A DNA stretch of 64,000 nucleotides from Paenibacillus tritici (GCF_013204885.1 NZ_JABMKX010000007.1:186001-250000); one strand, 5' to 3'; counted from the first letter of the stretch, positions 18,242 through 26,953 are shown. Made by a program: numbers and translations. The notes: a model not told the origin generated them from the letters alone.

Positions 18242-18967
18242 GTGGAAAGCACAATTTTGATGGTGGATGACGAAGCGGAAATTATCCAGCTGATGAGTAT
18301 TTATCTCAATAACGAAGGGTACAGGCTCCTGCAGGCATCGAATGGCCTGGAGGCACTGGAGATTCTGCAGTCCAGGCAAGTGGATCTGATTGTACTTGAC
18401 CTGATGATGCCCGAGATGGACGGATTACAGGCTTGTATCAAAATACGGGAAACGAATCCTATTCCCATTATCATGCTCTCGGCAAAGGGCCAGGATATTG
18501 ATAAAATATCCGGCCTCAGCATCGGCGCCGACGATTACGTAACCAAACCGTTCAACCCGCTTGAACTGATCGCACGTATCAAGTCCCAGCTTCGCAGGCT
18601 GAAGCAGTTCAATTCCGGTCCGGCAAACGCGAATGAGATACATATCGACAACGTCGTTATTAATATTGCCTCCCATACGGTAACGGTCGATCAGCAGGAG
18701 ATCAAGCTGACTCCCCGCGAGTTCGCACTCCTTCACATGCTGGCCGTCAACCGGGGGATGGTGCTGAGCATGAACCGCATCTATGAAGAGGTGTGGAACG
18801 AGCCCTTCATGGAGTCGAAGAATAGCGTCATGGTCCATATCCGTAAGCTCCGGGAGAAGATAGAGACTAATCCGCGCGAACCGCAGATCATCAAGACGGT
18901 GTGGGGGATTGGCTACAAAATCGAAAGCGAGCAAAAAGGCCTTCTACCCTCTCCGGAGAGATCGTAA
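18242..18967 (+). CDS. orphan OmpR-family response regulator
   Basis: Response regulator of 241 residues with receiver (acidic pair near residue 9-10, phosphoacceptor Asp53 in LDLMMPEMDG, Lys in YVTKPFNP) and C-terminal winged helix ending in IKTVWGIGYKIES. Start is GTG at 18242 with AGGGAGG 8 bases upstream. No kinase gene is adjacent: upstream is the pentapeptide gene, downstream convergent genes. Its promoter segment is nearly the same as that of the kinase at 61973, which itself has no adjacent regulator, so those two are proposed partners. Confidence 0.93.
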   Translation: MESTILMVDDEAEIIQLMSIYLNNEGYRLLQASNGLEALEILQSRQVDLIVLDLMMPEMDGLQACIKIRETNPIPIIMLSAKGQDIDKISGLSIGADDYVTKPFNPLELIARIKSQLRRLKQFNSGPANANEIHIDNVVINIASHTVTVDQQEIKLTPREFALLHMLAVNRGMVLSMNRIYEEVWNEPFMESKNSVMVHIRKLREKIETNPREPQIIKTVWGIGYKIESEQKGLLPSPERS

Positions 18968-18976
18968 AAGGCCTTT
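18935..18976 (+). terminator. terminator overlapping the end of the regulator gene
   Basis: Stem AAAGGCCTT (18935-18943) with AAGGCCTTT (18968-18976), enclosing an inner CTCTCC/GGAGAG hairpin. It spans the stop codon of the response regulator and lies before the convergent GntR gene; it could serve both directions. Confidence 0.6.
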
Positions 18977-18991
18977 CGCTGTGCCAGTATG

Positions 18992-19357
18992 TTAATAAAT
19001 CTGCTTCAGCAGTTCAACCACTTCATCCAAAGTAAGCCCGAAGGACTTGTAATACGAGGTGTCGGTCACCATTTGCTTCAGGATCATTTCGTTGCGTATC
19101 CGCAGCATCTCATCCGGCGTGAATTCGGCAACGAAACAGCCTTTACCGGTCACCGTATGGATCAGACCGCTCCGCTCCAGCTCTTCCCAGGCCTTCTTAA
19201 CGGTAATGACACTGACATGAAGCTCCAGGGCAGCCTGCCGGATGGGCGGCAAGCAATAACCGCTCTCCAGCTCGCCTTTGAGAATCTGGGCGCTGATCTG
19301 TTCGTACAGCTGCTGATAGATCGGTTTCTCGGAGGTGCTGGAAATCGTTACGTTCAT
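18992..19357 (-). CDS. GntR-family regulator, YtrA/YhcF subfamily
   Basis: Short GntR repressor of 121 residues: winged helix (KPIYQQLYEQISAQILKGEL, then ALELHVSVITVKKAWEELER and GKGCFVAEF) followed by only about 45 residues of dimerisation tail, as in the YtrA/YhcF subfamily that controls ABC transporters. The start overlaps the permease stop by 4 bases. It is the last gene of an ATPase-permease-regulator operon, whereas YtrA-type regulators usually come first. Its likely target is the dyad at 20877-20899 in front of the operon, giving autorepression. Confidence 0.9.
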   Translation of the reverse strand: MNVTISSTSEKPIYQQLYEQISAQILKGELESGYCLPPIRQAALELHVSVITVKKAWEELERSGLIHTVTGKGCFVAEFTPDEMLRIRNEMILKQMVTDTSYYKSFGLTLDEVVELLKQIY

Positions 19358-20016
19358 AATATTTCCACTTTGAGGAATCGCTTCACCGCAATCCGGTAAG
19401 CTATCAGAGTCAAGGCGACGAAAATGAGAATGCCTGCGATCAGAATGGATAGCTGGAGTGCCGTGTTATCTAAGCCGGAGCCGTAGAAAATGTCATTCAT
19501 CCAGGGATATTGGATGCCGGCCCATTGAGCCGCTCCGGCAAACAGTATCGCTGCCGCAGTCGATGCGGTAGTTGCCGCACCATACTTATACGCCGTCCGG
19601 TAGTACATGGAGATAAATATAAGGTTGAAGAGGGCAAGCATGATGAAGCATAATCCCCAAAAACCCATATGCGGCGCAAAGAAGATATACGTCAGGTGAG
19701 GATACAAAAGAAACGTAAATATACTGAAGATCATCGCAACGACAAGATGCATGAGCTCAAGAATAACAATCACAGCAACCCTGGATTTCACGATGTCTGT
19801 TTTGGTTACAGGCATCATCGTACTGAACATCAGATCGTTCTGGCTTTTAAATCCGCCAAACATGTTCGGGACTGTTATGAAGCAGAAGTACAGCGGAACC
19901 AGAAAATAGAGCCAGCCGGGAATAAGCATTAAGCCGCCTAGAATTAAGGGTAATGCGAAGAACCAGGGATTTACGCCTAACTTCAAATCCTTCATCACCA
20001 GATTATACATGTACAC
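19354..20016 (-). CDS. ABC transporter permease, ABC-2 type
   Basis: Integral membrane protein of 220 residues with six predicted helices, forming the transmembrane part of the ABC transporter with the ATPase at 20003. Motifs seen: a cytoplasmic NDLMFSTMMPVTKTDIVKSR loop typical of ABC-2 permeases such as the BcrB/YtrC group, then repeated hydrophobic spans. It overlaps the ATPase gene by 14 bases and the GntR gene by 4, so all three are coupled. The substrate is unknown; related systems respond to cell-wall-active antibiotics. Confidence 0.85.
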   Translation of the reverse strand: MYMYNLVMKDLKLGVNPWFFALPLILGGLMLIPGWLYFLVPLYFCFITVPNMFGGFKSQNDLMFSTMMPVTKTDIVKSRVAVIVILELMHLVVAMIFSIFTFLLYPHLTYIFFAPHMGFWGLCFIMLALFNLIFISMYYRTAYKYGAATTASTAAAILFAGAAQWAGIQYPWMNDIFYGSGLDNTALQLSILIAGILIFVALTLIAYRIAVKRFLKVEIL

Positions 20017-20857
20017 CCTCCTTTTTCGCGAAGTAGATCATGATGTCATCAAGGCTCGGCGTGGTTGCCCGGAGTGTGGAGGATGGATGAATGTCTTTGG
20101 CATGAATCAATCCGGTAAAGCCGAACGAGTTGATCTTGTAGGAGATCAAGTGCTCCTTCACTTCGCTGAGTTCAGCCTCGCTGCCGCTGAGTAAACGATA
20201 CGATTCCTTGAACTCGTTCTTCTCGGAACTAGCGACGATCTGGCCTTGTTCGATGAAGGTGATATAGTCCGCACAGCGTTCCAGATCGGATGTAATATGA
20301 GTGGAGAACAGAATGCTGATCTCGCCGCCGACGATAAGCTCCTGGAAGATATCCAGCAGATCGTCTCTGGATACGGGATCAAGTCCGCTGGTCGGTTCAT
20401 CCAGGATCAGCAGCTTGGCCCCATGCGATAAGGCAAGGGTCAAGCTGTATTTTACTTTCATCCCGGTGGACAGCTCCGCTATTTTTTTGTTTTCATCCAA
20501 TTTGAACCGGCGCAGATAGCTGTAGTACGTGTCATCATTCCAATTCTTATAGAACCGCTTAGTAATATCCGTCAGCGTCTTAAGCTTGCTGCGTGTATAG
20601 AAATCAATATCGCCGAAGGCGCAGCCGATTTCCTGTTTCAATTCGATTTCATGTTCAGCCATATTCTTCCCGAGTATGCTGACCTCACCGCTATCAGCCT
20701 GAATCATGTTCAGGATCGACTTGATCGTGGTCGTTTTGCCCGCACCGTTAACCCCGATGAAGCCCATAATATAACCTTGCTCCAATTGAAAGGATACATC
20801 TTTGATCTCAAAATGAGGATACTTTTTATTTAAATTCTTTAGTTCTAAAGCCAGCAT
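20003..20857 (-). CDS. ABC transporter ATP-binding protein, YtrB-like
   Basis: ATPase of 284 residues, first gene of the operon. Walker A is GVNGAGKTTTIK, the signature is ELSTGMKVKYSL and Walker B LLILDEPTSGLD, with an H-loop (FSTHITSDLE). The C-terminal ~70 residues follow the NBD as in BcrA/YtrB exporters. The start at 20857 has GAGGAGGG 6 bases upstream; the frame is open to 20899, across the operator, and is not used. Pairs with the permease at 19354 and is probably repressed by the GntR protein encoded last. Confidence 0.93.
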   Translation of the reverse strand: MLALELKNLNKKYPHFEIKDVSFQLEQGYIMGFIGVNGAGKTTTIKSILNMIQADSGEVSILGKNMAEHEIELKQEIGCAFGDIDFYTRSKLKTLTDITKRFYKNWNDDTYYSYLRRFKLDENKKIAELSTGMKVKYSLTLALSHGAKLLILDEPTSGLDPVSRDDLLDIFQELIVGGEISILFSTHITSDLERCADYITFIEQGQIVASSEKNEFKESYRLLSGSEAELSEVKEHLISYKINSFGFTGLIHAKDIHPSSTLRATTPSLDDIMIYFAKKEGVHV

Positions 20858-20876
20858 AACAACCCTCCTCAACAAA

Positions 20877-20926
20877 TTGTGTATTCCGTGTATACACAAT
20901 GTATCATGAGGTTTTCACAAAGTCAA
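20877..20926 (-). promoter_or_regulatory. promoter and GntR operator of the ABC operon
   Basis: On the minus strand TTGACT (20921-20926) and TACATT (20898-20903) are 17 bases apart. Immediately downstream lies a perfect 8-base inverted repeat TTGTGTAT...ATACACAA with a 7-base spacer (20877-20899), overlapping the edge of the -10. Its half-sites suit a YtrA/YhcF-type GntR dimer. Confidence 0.7.
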
Positions 20927-20938
20927 CGGCTCTCCCTC

Positions 20939-21409
20939 CTAAATATTTTCCTTGGCGGCCAGCACTTGTTCAAGAAACAGATCGGCGTCGCTATTGAATT
21001 TCCAGCACACTCCAAATTTATCGGCCAGCATCCCAAAGCACGATGACCAGGGGGTGACGGATAACGGCATGATGACATGTCCGCCAAGAGATAACTGATT
21101 ATAGTACTCTTCCAGTTGCTGCTTATCCTCCATGACCAGACTGATCAGCATATTATTCCCCTGCACCAGTTCACCTGTTACCGGCTTCATGGAAGGCAAT
21201 ACGTCCGACAGCATGATTCTACCGCCTGCGAATTCTATCGAAGCTTCCATGATCATATTCAGCTCATTTTCCGGCAGAGGATAGCTCGGATCTTGCGGGA
21301 TATCTCCGAATTTCACCTTTTTCACTGTAGTCGCATGGAGAGCCTCCGCATAGAATTCAATCGCTTGTCCGGCAATTCCATCAAAGTTAATATAGGCAAT
21401 AGCTGACAT
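20939..21409 (-). CDS. PhnB-like VOC protein
   Basis: Protein of 156 residues of the PhnB/3-demethylubiquinone-methyltransferase-like VOC group: AYINFDGIAGQAIEFYAEAL at the start, GGRIMLSD in the middle, and MLADKFGVCWKFNSD near the end. The start at 21409 has AAGGAGG 9 bases upstream. It is divergent from the WYL regulator at 21509, with a perfect dyad between them, so that regulator probably controls it. Catalytic activity is uncertain for this subfamily. Confidence 0.85.
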   Translation of the reverse strand: MSAIAYINFDGIAGQAIEFYAEALHATTVKKVKFGDIPQDPSYPLPENELNMIMEASIEFAGGRIMLSDVLPSMKPVTGELVQGNNMLISLVMEDKQQLEEYYNQLSLGGHVIMPLSVTPWSSCFGMLADKFGVCWKFNSDADLFLEQVLAAKENI

Positions 21410-21455
21410 TGAACATAACCTCCTTCTTAATATAAATGTAGTATAATACACGATA

Positions 21456-21475
21456 GGTGACGGCTATATGTCACC
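21456..21475. promoter_or_regulatory. candidate operator between VOC and WYL genes
   Basis: GGTGAC (21456-21461), eight bases, GTCACC (21470-21475): a perfect inverted repeat in the 99-base divergent gap. A TATAAT-like hexamer (21442-21447) is adjacent. It is the best candidate site for the WYL-domain regulator. Confidence 0.55.
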
Positions 21476-21508
21476 GTTCTAACCCATGCAGAAAAAGAGG
21501 ACACCCGA

Positions 21509-22432
21509 ATGGACAAGGTTGAACGGCTCATCTCTATCATTATGATTTTGCTGAAGAAAGATATCGTTCCCAGCAATGAATTCGCTGCATTATTTAACGT
21601 GTCCAAAAGAACGATTCTGCGCGATATGGAAACGTTAAGCCTATCCAACATCCCGATCTATTCGCTCCACGGAGTTCATGGCGGCTACGGGATTATGGAA
21701 CAATACAAGGTGGATAAACGTCTCCTCAGCAGCTCCGACTTAGAGAATATATTAATTGCACTTGGCGGATTGGAACAGATTACGCTTAGTGAAGATGTTG
21801 AAATGACGATTAGGAAAATAGAAGCCATGGTCAGTCCATTGGCTCCGAAGGGGTCTATTCAGATTTCCTTCTACAACTGGGAGGGGCGGCCTGAGCTTAG
21901 CCATACCTTGAAGCTCTGCCAGGAGGCTATCTTGAAGCGAACGATGGTTTCGTTCGACTATACCGATAAGAATGGGATGGCGACGACCCGGACGGTCGAG
22001 CCTGATCAGCTGCATTTTAGCGAAACGAGCTGGTATCTGAAAGGCTTCTGCTTACAGCGTATGGACACCAGAAGTTTCAAATTATCCAGGATGGAGCATC
22101 TTGTCAGGAGTGAGCAGACGTTCAGCCCCAGAGCTGGACCGGCGGGGCAAGAACAAGAACGGGAAGGGCGTATTCAGCCGGAGCTAACGGAAGTCAAGGT
22201 GCTGATTAAGCGGGGAATACAAGACCAATTCATTGAACGGTATGGCCGGAAGAGCATCGAATCCTATAATGCTGAACTTCTTCTGGCAACTATCCATGTG
22301 CCACAGAACAGCATTGGCTATCAATTCCTGGCAGGCTTCGGGACCGATCTGGAGATCATAGAGCCGGCACCCTACCTGGAAGAATTCCGGGATTACTTGC
22401 TGGAAATCGTGAATAAATATCCTCACCGGTAA
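21509..22432 (+). CDS. WYL-domain transcriptional regulator, YafY family
   Basis: Regulator of 307 residues. A DeoR-like helix-turn-helix lies at residues ~5-55 (SNEFAALFNVSKRTILRDME), followed by GGYGIMEQYKVDKRLL, and the WYL ligand-sensing domain spans ~135-210 (VSFDYTDKNG, SWYLKGFCLQ in place of the classic WYL) with a C-terminal WCX-like extension. It is divergent from a PhnB-like VOC gene, a common arrangement. Its last 10 bases overlap the convergent kinase gene. Confidence 0.9.
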   Translation: MDKVERLISIIMILLKKDIVPSNEFAALFNVSKRTILRDMETLSLSNIPIYSLHGVHGGYGIMEQYKVDKRLLSSSDLENILIALGGLEQITLSEDVEMTIRKIEAMVSPLAPKGSIQISFYNWEGRPELSHTLKLCQEAILKRTMVSFDYTDKNGMATTRTVEPDQLHFSETSWYLKGFCLQRMDTRSFKLSRMEHLVRSEQTFSPRAGPAGQEQEREGRIQPELTEVKVLIKRGIQDQFIERYGRKSIESYNAELLLATIHVPQNSIGYQFLAGFGTDLEIIEPAPYLEEFRDYLLEIVNKYPHR

Positions 22433-23373
22433 TGGGAATGCGGTTCGCCCTGTGGCCCCAGCGGCCAGCGGCAGACCATGGTTAAGTTGCCGCCGTGCAG
22501 CTCTGCAGTCAATGTGCCGTTCATCTTGTTCATGAGACTCTTGGCGATAGACAGACCAAGCCCCGAGCCTTGCCCGGAACGGGTGCGGTCTACGGTATAG
22601 AAGCGGTCGAATAGCAGCCTCACATCGCTTGCGGATAATTCCTTCGCTTCATTCACTATACTCAGCTCTGCCAGGGTCCCCTGCTGCCCGAAGCAGATGG
22701 TCACAGGACCGCTCGCGTGCTTGACGGTATTGATAAGCAGGTTCTCCACAACCCTCCGCACGGCGGATTCATCGGCATATACAGCCACCGCTTCTCCAGG
22801 AAGCCGGATATCCGGTGTAATGCCCCGCTCGTTGAACTGATCGTAGAAGCCGACAAGCGTGTCAGACAGCAGCACCGTCATGGCAATCCGCTCGGTCTTC
22901 AGCTGATAATCCGAAGATTCGATTAAGGACAGCTCAAAAAAATCGTTCAACAGCGCTTGGAGCCGCTTTGTCCGATTTTTGACAATTTCGAGATACTCGA
23001 GCTTCTCCTCAGACGTAATGGGCTCCACTTCCAGCAATTGAATGTAGCCAAGGATGGAGGTTAGCGGCGTGCGGATGTCGTGGGAGATGTTGGCAATGGC
23101 CTGCCGCAGCTCGTTCTCCGTCCGTCTCCGGTTAGCCTCCGCTTCAACGATCAGGTTAGACTGGCGGTTAATCTGACCTGCCAGCGCTTCCAGTCTCCGG
23201 TCAAACAGGGTTACCTCCAGCTTCTTGCCGGTGGCCCGTTCATTATACTGACGAAGCTGCTCTGTCATCCGCCGCAGCTCCCGCCTCAATCCCATGAGAT
23301 GGGCCAGCAGGAGAGCCGCAGTTGTAACGGATATGAACGTTATGATGGACAAGACTCTCCGCCCCCTCTTCAT
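22423..23373 (-). CDS. sensor histidine kinase of an ABC-linked two-component system
   Basis: Kinase of 316 residues with only one clear membrane segment (about 8-27), a coiled-coil linker, the H-box ISHDIRTPLTSILGY (His98), the N-box ENLLINTVKHA and the G-box GSGLGLSIAKS. It lacks an extracellular sensor domain, which fits kinases that sense through their partner transporter. It is the last gene of the operon regulator-ATPase-permease-kinase and directly abuts the permease stop. Its 3' end overlaps the convergent WYL regulator by 10 bases. Confidence 0.93.
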   Translation of the reverse strand: MKRGRRVLSIITFISVTTAALLLAHLMGLRRELRRMTEQLRQYNERATGKKLEVTLFDRRLEALAGQINRQSNLIVEAEANRRRTENELRQAIANISHDIRTPLTSILGYIQLLEVEPITSEEKLEYLEIVKNRTKRLQALLNDFFELSLIESSDYQLKTERIAMTVLLSDTLVGFYDQFNERGITPDIRLPGEAVAVYADESAVRRVVENLLINTVKHASGPVTICFGQQGTLAELSIVNEAKELSASDVRLLFDRFYTVDRTRSGQGSGLGLSIAKSLMNKMNGTLTAELHGGNLTMVCRWPLGPQGEPHSHYR

Positions 23374-24135
23374 TTATTTAATTTCCTTCTTGCGGTACAC
23401 GAGAATCCCCAGCAGCCCGGCTACCCCAATGGTCAGCAAGGGCACGAGCAGGAGCACCGGCAGCTCACCGCTATCCAGCTGGATCTTACCGATATCACCC
23501 AGCAGCTTGAACACCGAATAATTGTACACCGTAGTGAGGAACGGGATGTATTCACCCAGGCCTCCCAAGACCATATCAATCATCAGGAAGAAGATCATCA
23601 GGAAGCTGATCGTCTTGCCGCTCTCGGTGAACACGGCCGTGAACAACACCCCAATCGCTGCGTAGCCTGCCGTGTACAGCAGGGTTAATCCGAGAACACG
23701 CGGGATGAAGAAGGGGTCTACTCCCTCCGGCAACTGGCCGAACCCGGATAGTATGGAGACCTCAGCCATACTCAATAGCGGAAATATGAGCGAGATCAAC
23801 ATGACTCCGGCAGAGAATCCGACCAGCTTGGCTGCATACAGCCGCCCTCTGTCGTTGCCTGACGAGGCAATTATCTTCATGGCCCCTGTTGTATATTCGC
23901 TGGCAATGAAGAATCCGGCTAGTGCGGCTATACTGAATTTGATGACATAACCATTGCTGAACATAAATTTAACCAGGAATTCAGCCCCTGTGAACTGCGG
24001 TTTACCGCCGGACTTATTGTCCATATAGTAGAGCAGCGGATAGGCCAGGGACAACACGGCGGTTATGAGCAGCAGCACCCGGAAGGATCTGTCCTTGCGC
24101 AGCTTGAACAGCTCGGCTCTGATCAGATTATACAT
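23374..24135 (-). CDS. ABC transporter permease, lantibiotic-immunity-like
   Basis: Membrane protein of 253 residues with six predicted helices. The N-terminal MYNLIRAELFKLRKDRSFRV and the loop ASEYTTGAMKIIASSGNDRG are typical of the LtnG/SpaE/MutE-type permeases that expel lantibiotics or other cell-wall-active peptides. It overlaps the ATPase gene by 8 bases and is followed without gap by the kinase. Function as a peptide-resistance pump is inferred from the family and the adjoining two-component system. Confidence 0.88.
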   Translation of the reverse strand: MYNLIRAELFKLRKDRSFRVLLLITAVLSLAYPLLYYMDNKSGGKPQFTGAEFLVKFMFSNGYVIKFSIAALAGFFIASEYTTGAMKIIASSGNDRGRLYAAKLVGFSAGVMLISLIFPLLSMAEVSILSGFGQLPEGVDPFFIPRVLGLTLLYTAGYAAIGVLFTAVFTESGKTISFLMIFFLMIDMVLGGLGEYIPFLTTVYNYSVFKLLGDIGKIQLDSGELPVLLLVPLLTIGVAGLLGILVYRKKEIK

Positions 24136-25051
24136 CTCCCCCGCCTCCGATCCGCTTCATGTAATAACTCTCCAGGTCTTCGCCCATCGGCATGAACTCC
24201 TCGATGGTAAGGCCTGCGGAGAATAGCGCCGAAGACACCTTGCCGGGCTGTTCCCTGTACCCGTACAGCTTAATGACTCCATCCGGCATGACCTCGAAGT
24301 CGCTTGTACCCAGCACGCTCTGAATAACCATGGCTGCCCTGTCGGGATGATCAGCCTTGATATGCACATAGTGCTGGCATTTGTCGTGCAATTCCTGAGC
24401 GGTAAGCTGCTCCAGCAGCTTGCCGTGATGGATGATGCCATAATGGCTCGCCAGCAGGTGCAGCTCACTCAGAATGTGGCTGGAGATCAGAATCGTAAGT
24501 CCCCGTTCCTGATTGAGCCGCTTAAGCAATTCACGCATCTCGATGACACTCATCGGATCAAGCCCATTGGTCGGCTCGTCCAGGATCAGAAATTCAGGGT
24601 CGCTTAGCATGGCAATTGCAAGGCCCAGCCGCTGCTTCATCCCCAGCGAGAAATTCTTCACCTTCTTCCGGCCTGTTCCCTGCAGTCCGACAAGCTCCAG
24701 CATTCTGCTGACGCAGTCTCTGCCGGGAATGCCCCGGAGAAGACGGTTCACCTCCAGATTCTCGCTGGCCGTCATGTGCGGGAACAGTGAGGGCCCCTCA
24801 ATAATCAGCCCCATCCGCTTGCGGGCCTGGGTCAACTCCCGTTCCGCACTGGCACCGAATAACTCTATCGTTCCATCCGATGGAAAAGCGAGTCCGGTCA
24901 CAATACGCATCAGCGTCGATTTCCCGGCTCCATTCTGTCCAATAAAGCCATAGATCGAGCCTTTACGGATAGATAAATTCACTTTATCCAGCGCAACGCT
25001 GCCTTTGAATCTCTTGGACAATTGATTGGTTTGCAGTACATATTCACTCAT
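24128..25051 (-). CDS. ABC transporter ATP-binding protein, BcrA/LtnF-like
   Basis: ATPase of about 307 residues: Walker A GQNGAGKSTLMR, signature FSLGMKQRLG, Walker B FLILDEPTNGLD, H-loop LISSHILSELH, and a ~90-residue C-terminal extension common in bacitracin/lantibiotic resistance ATPases. The ATG at 25051 follows GGGAGG by 13 bases; the frame is open to 25120 but covers the repeats described at 25070-25139. It works with the permease at 23374 and is likely induced by the response regulator encoded upstream. Confidence 0.93.
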   Translation of the reverse strand: MSEYVLQTNQLSKRFKGSVALDKVNLSIRKGSIYGFIGQNGAGKSTLMRIVTGLAFPSDGTIELFGASAERELTQARKRMGLIIEGPSLFPHMTASENLEVNRLLRGIPGRDCVSRMLELVGLQGTGRKKVKNFSLGMKQRLGLAIAMLSDPEFLILDEPTNGLDPMSVIEMRELLKRLNQERGLTILISSHILSELHLLASHYGIIHHGKLLEQLTAQELHDKCQHYVHIKADHPDRAAMVIQSVLGTSDFEVMPDGVIKLYGYREQPGKVSSALFSAGLTIEEFMPMGEDLESYYMKRIGGGGDV

Positions 25052-25069
25052 TGCTGTCTTGGCCTCCCT

Positions 25070-25139
25070 TATATGATAGACCAAGTATAGAATCGAGAAC
25101 TTAAGAAGGGCTAAAGCCAATCCTTAAGAATGTCTTAAG
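25070..25139 (-). promoter_or_regulatory. internal promoter region with CTTAAG repeats
   Basis: Three CTTAAG sites lie at 25100-25105, 25123-25128 and 25134-25139; the last two repeat with an 11-base period, as OmpR-family binding half-sites do. The 14-mer TATATGATAGACCA at 25070-25083 recurs exactly at 25864-25877 upstream of the regulator gene. Both copies lie in front of a gene start, so the ABC genes and the regulator may share a promoter element. Confidence 0.5.
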
Positions 25140-25833
25140 CCTTCAGCCGATAGCCTATGCCCCATACCGTCTCAATAAATTCGCTGCCGGGCGCCGCCTT
25201 CGCCAGCTTGCTCCGCAAATTGCTCATATGGACGTTCACCGTATTATCGTCACCGTAATAAGGCTCCTCCCATACGCTTTCGTACAGATTGGCTTTGGTG
25301 AATACCTTCCGCGCCTCCGACAGCAGCAATTTGAGAATTTCATACTCCCGTGCGGTCAGTACGGCCTCCGTCCCTTCGGCCGTCACCACTTGGGAGTCGC
25401 AGTCCAGCACAAGCCCCTTATGCTGAAGGATGTGGGGTACAGATGCAGCAGGCGGTGTAATCTGCGCGAACCGGCGCAGAAGCGAATCAATCCGCGCGGA
25501 CACCTCTTCAATATCGAATGGCTTCGTAATGAAGTCATCCGCACCTCCGCGCAGCGCGGATACCTTAGTCTGCTGCTCACCCTTCGCAGAGATGATAATG
25601 ACCGGCACGCTGCCCCGCAGGCGAATCCGCTCCAGCAGCTCCTCGCCCGTCATTCCCGGCAGCATCAAATCAAGCAGGACCATGCTCCATGGCTGCTTCT
25701 CCAGATAGAGCAGTGCCTCTGTTCCGGAGAAGGCAGGCTGTGGCAGATATCCGCTCTTTCTGATAATGCTGCACAGCAGGCGGCTGATATCGCCGTCATC
25801 CTCAGCAACAAGAATATGAATTGAATTCTCCAT
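25135..25833 (-). CDS. OmpR-family response regulator of ABC transporter system
   Basis: Response regulator of 232 residues: receiver with acidic EDD at 11-13, phosphoacceptor Asp55 in LLDLMLPG and Lys in FITKPFD, then a winged helix (FIETVWGIGYRLKA at the end). AAGGAG lies 5 bases before the ATG. It heads the operon with the ABC transporter and the kinase at 22423, its presumed partner. A CTTAAG site overlaps its stop codon and may be bound by it to switch on the transporter genes. Confidence 0.95.
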   Translation of the reverse strand: MENSIHILVAEDDGDISRLLCSIIRKSGYLPQPAFSGTEALLYLEKQPWSMVLLDLMLPGMTGEELLERIRLRGSVPVIIISAKGEQQTKVSALRGGADDFITKPFDIEEVSARIDSLLRRFAQITPPAASVPHILQHKGLVLDCDSQVVTAEGTEAVLTAREYEILKLLLSEARKVFTKANLYESVWEEPYYGDDNTVNVHMSNLRSKLAKAAPGSEFIETVWGIGYRLKA

Positions 25834-25924
25834 CTGGTCTCCTTAGGGGATTAATCTTTTGCCTATATGATAGACCATTGTTGCCACAACTTCCAGAGCA
25901 GGAGTGGTGACAGAAGGCAGCAAC

Positions 25925-26953
25925 CTACTCTTGGAGTGCCCGGGGTTCATCCAGCTTCTTAAGGAATTGCTCAATCTGATCCATATATCCGGGAACTGTA
26001 ATCTGACGCGGGAAGAAGAGGCTGATCATGAGCGCCCTGAAGCCGGAATCAGCCGTCTTCTTGCTCAGCATCGAATGCTCTGCGTCAGGGAAGAGCGCAA
26101 CCGTCAGCAGCTCCGGCTTCACTGTATTGCGGTATACAAGCTCTGTCTCCTTCCAGTCTACATGGATATCCTCCTGGCCCAGCATCAGAAGTACAGGTGA
26201 ATGCAACTGCTTAAGATCCTGCCCGGCATCCGACAGGAAGTTTTTGCTCACGAATGTCCATCGCTCCTTCGTCATCGGACTGCCGTCCCGCACCGCTCCA
26301 AGATAATCTTCATAACTCGCCTTCTTTGAGAGAAGTTGTCTAACTTCGTTGTTAGCAGCTATTTCAGCTTCTATGTCCGCTTCTGATCTCCCTTCCTTCA
26401 GCATCTGCTGCCGGGTATGATAAGCTCCTTGCCGCAGCCAGTTGACGGCGGGGGACACCAGAATACTGAAGGCGAGCGGCTCTTCCCCGGCCAGCTTGGG
26501 AATCACCCAACCTGCCTGGCTGGCGCCCCACACCCCGATCCGGTCCGGATCAATCCTTGGATGCTTGCGGGCCCATGCTATGGCCTCACGCGCCTCTTCG
26601 ACCCGATCCTCCATGCTCTGTTCCAGCCAGTTGCCCTCCGAGCCGCCAATCCCTCTTTTATTCAGGGACAGGGAGGCATAACCAAGGCTGGCTAACCGCT
26701 CCCATAACGGTTTATATCCATCATCATATGTTGCATTAATCGCTCCATCCCCATGAATGAAGAGGACTAATCCCAGCTTGCCGGAAGAGTCCTCCGGCAG
26801 CGCCAACGTACCTGTCAGCTTCCCTTCCGGCGACTCGATCTCGATGGCCTGCTCTACCATGTCGAAGCGGTTTTGCTGCACAATATAGAGGCCTGTACCG
26901 CCAATAATCAATATCATAATCATCACACAGAGCCAAACTTTCTTCTTCAGCAT
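25925..26953 (-). CDS. membrane-anchored alpha/beta hydrolase
   Basis: Hydrolase of about 342 residues with an N-terminal membrane anchor (VWLCVMIMILIIGGTGLYIV), so it acts outside the membrane. The fold is marked by LFIHGDGA (oxyanion), the nucleophile elbow GVWGASQAGW (Ser), LMLGQEDIHVDW (Asp) and DAEHSMLSK (His). This matches the BAAT/acyl-CoA thioester hydrolase or dienelactone-hydrolase-like group. It overlaps the acetyltransferase gene by 7 bases and is the third gene of a MerR-led operon. The longer frame to 27010 has no ribosome site. Confidence 0.85.
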   Translation of the reverse strand: MLKKKVWLCVMIMILIIGGTGLYIVQQNRFDMVEQAIEIESPEGKLTGTLALPEDSSGKLGLVLFIHGDGAINATYDDGYKPLWERLASLGYASLSLNKRGIGGSEGNWLEQSMEDRVEEAREAIAWARKHPRIDPDRIGVWGASQAGWVIPKLAGEEPLAFSILVSPAVNWLRQGAYHTRQQMLKEGRSEADIEAEIAANNEVRQLLSKKASYEDYLGAVRDGSPMTKERWTFVSKNFLSDAGQDLKQLHSPVLLMLGQEDIHVDWKETELVYRNTVKPELLTVALFPDAEHSMLSKKTADSGFRALMISLFFPRQITVPGYMDQIEQFLKKLDEPRALQE

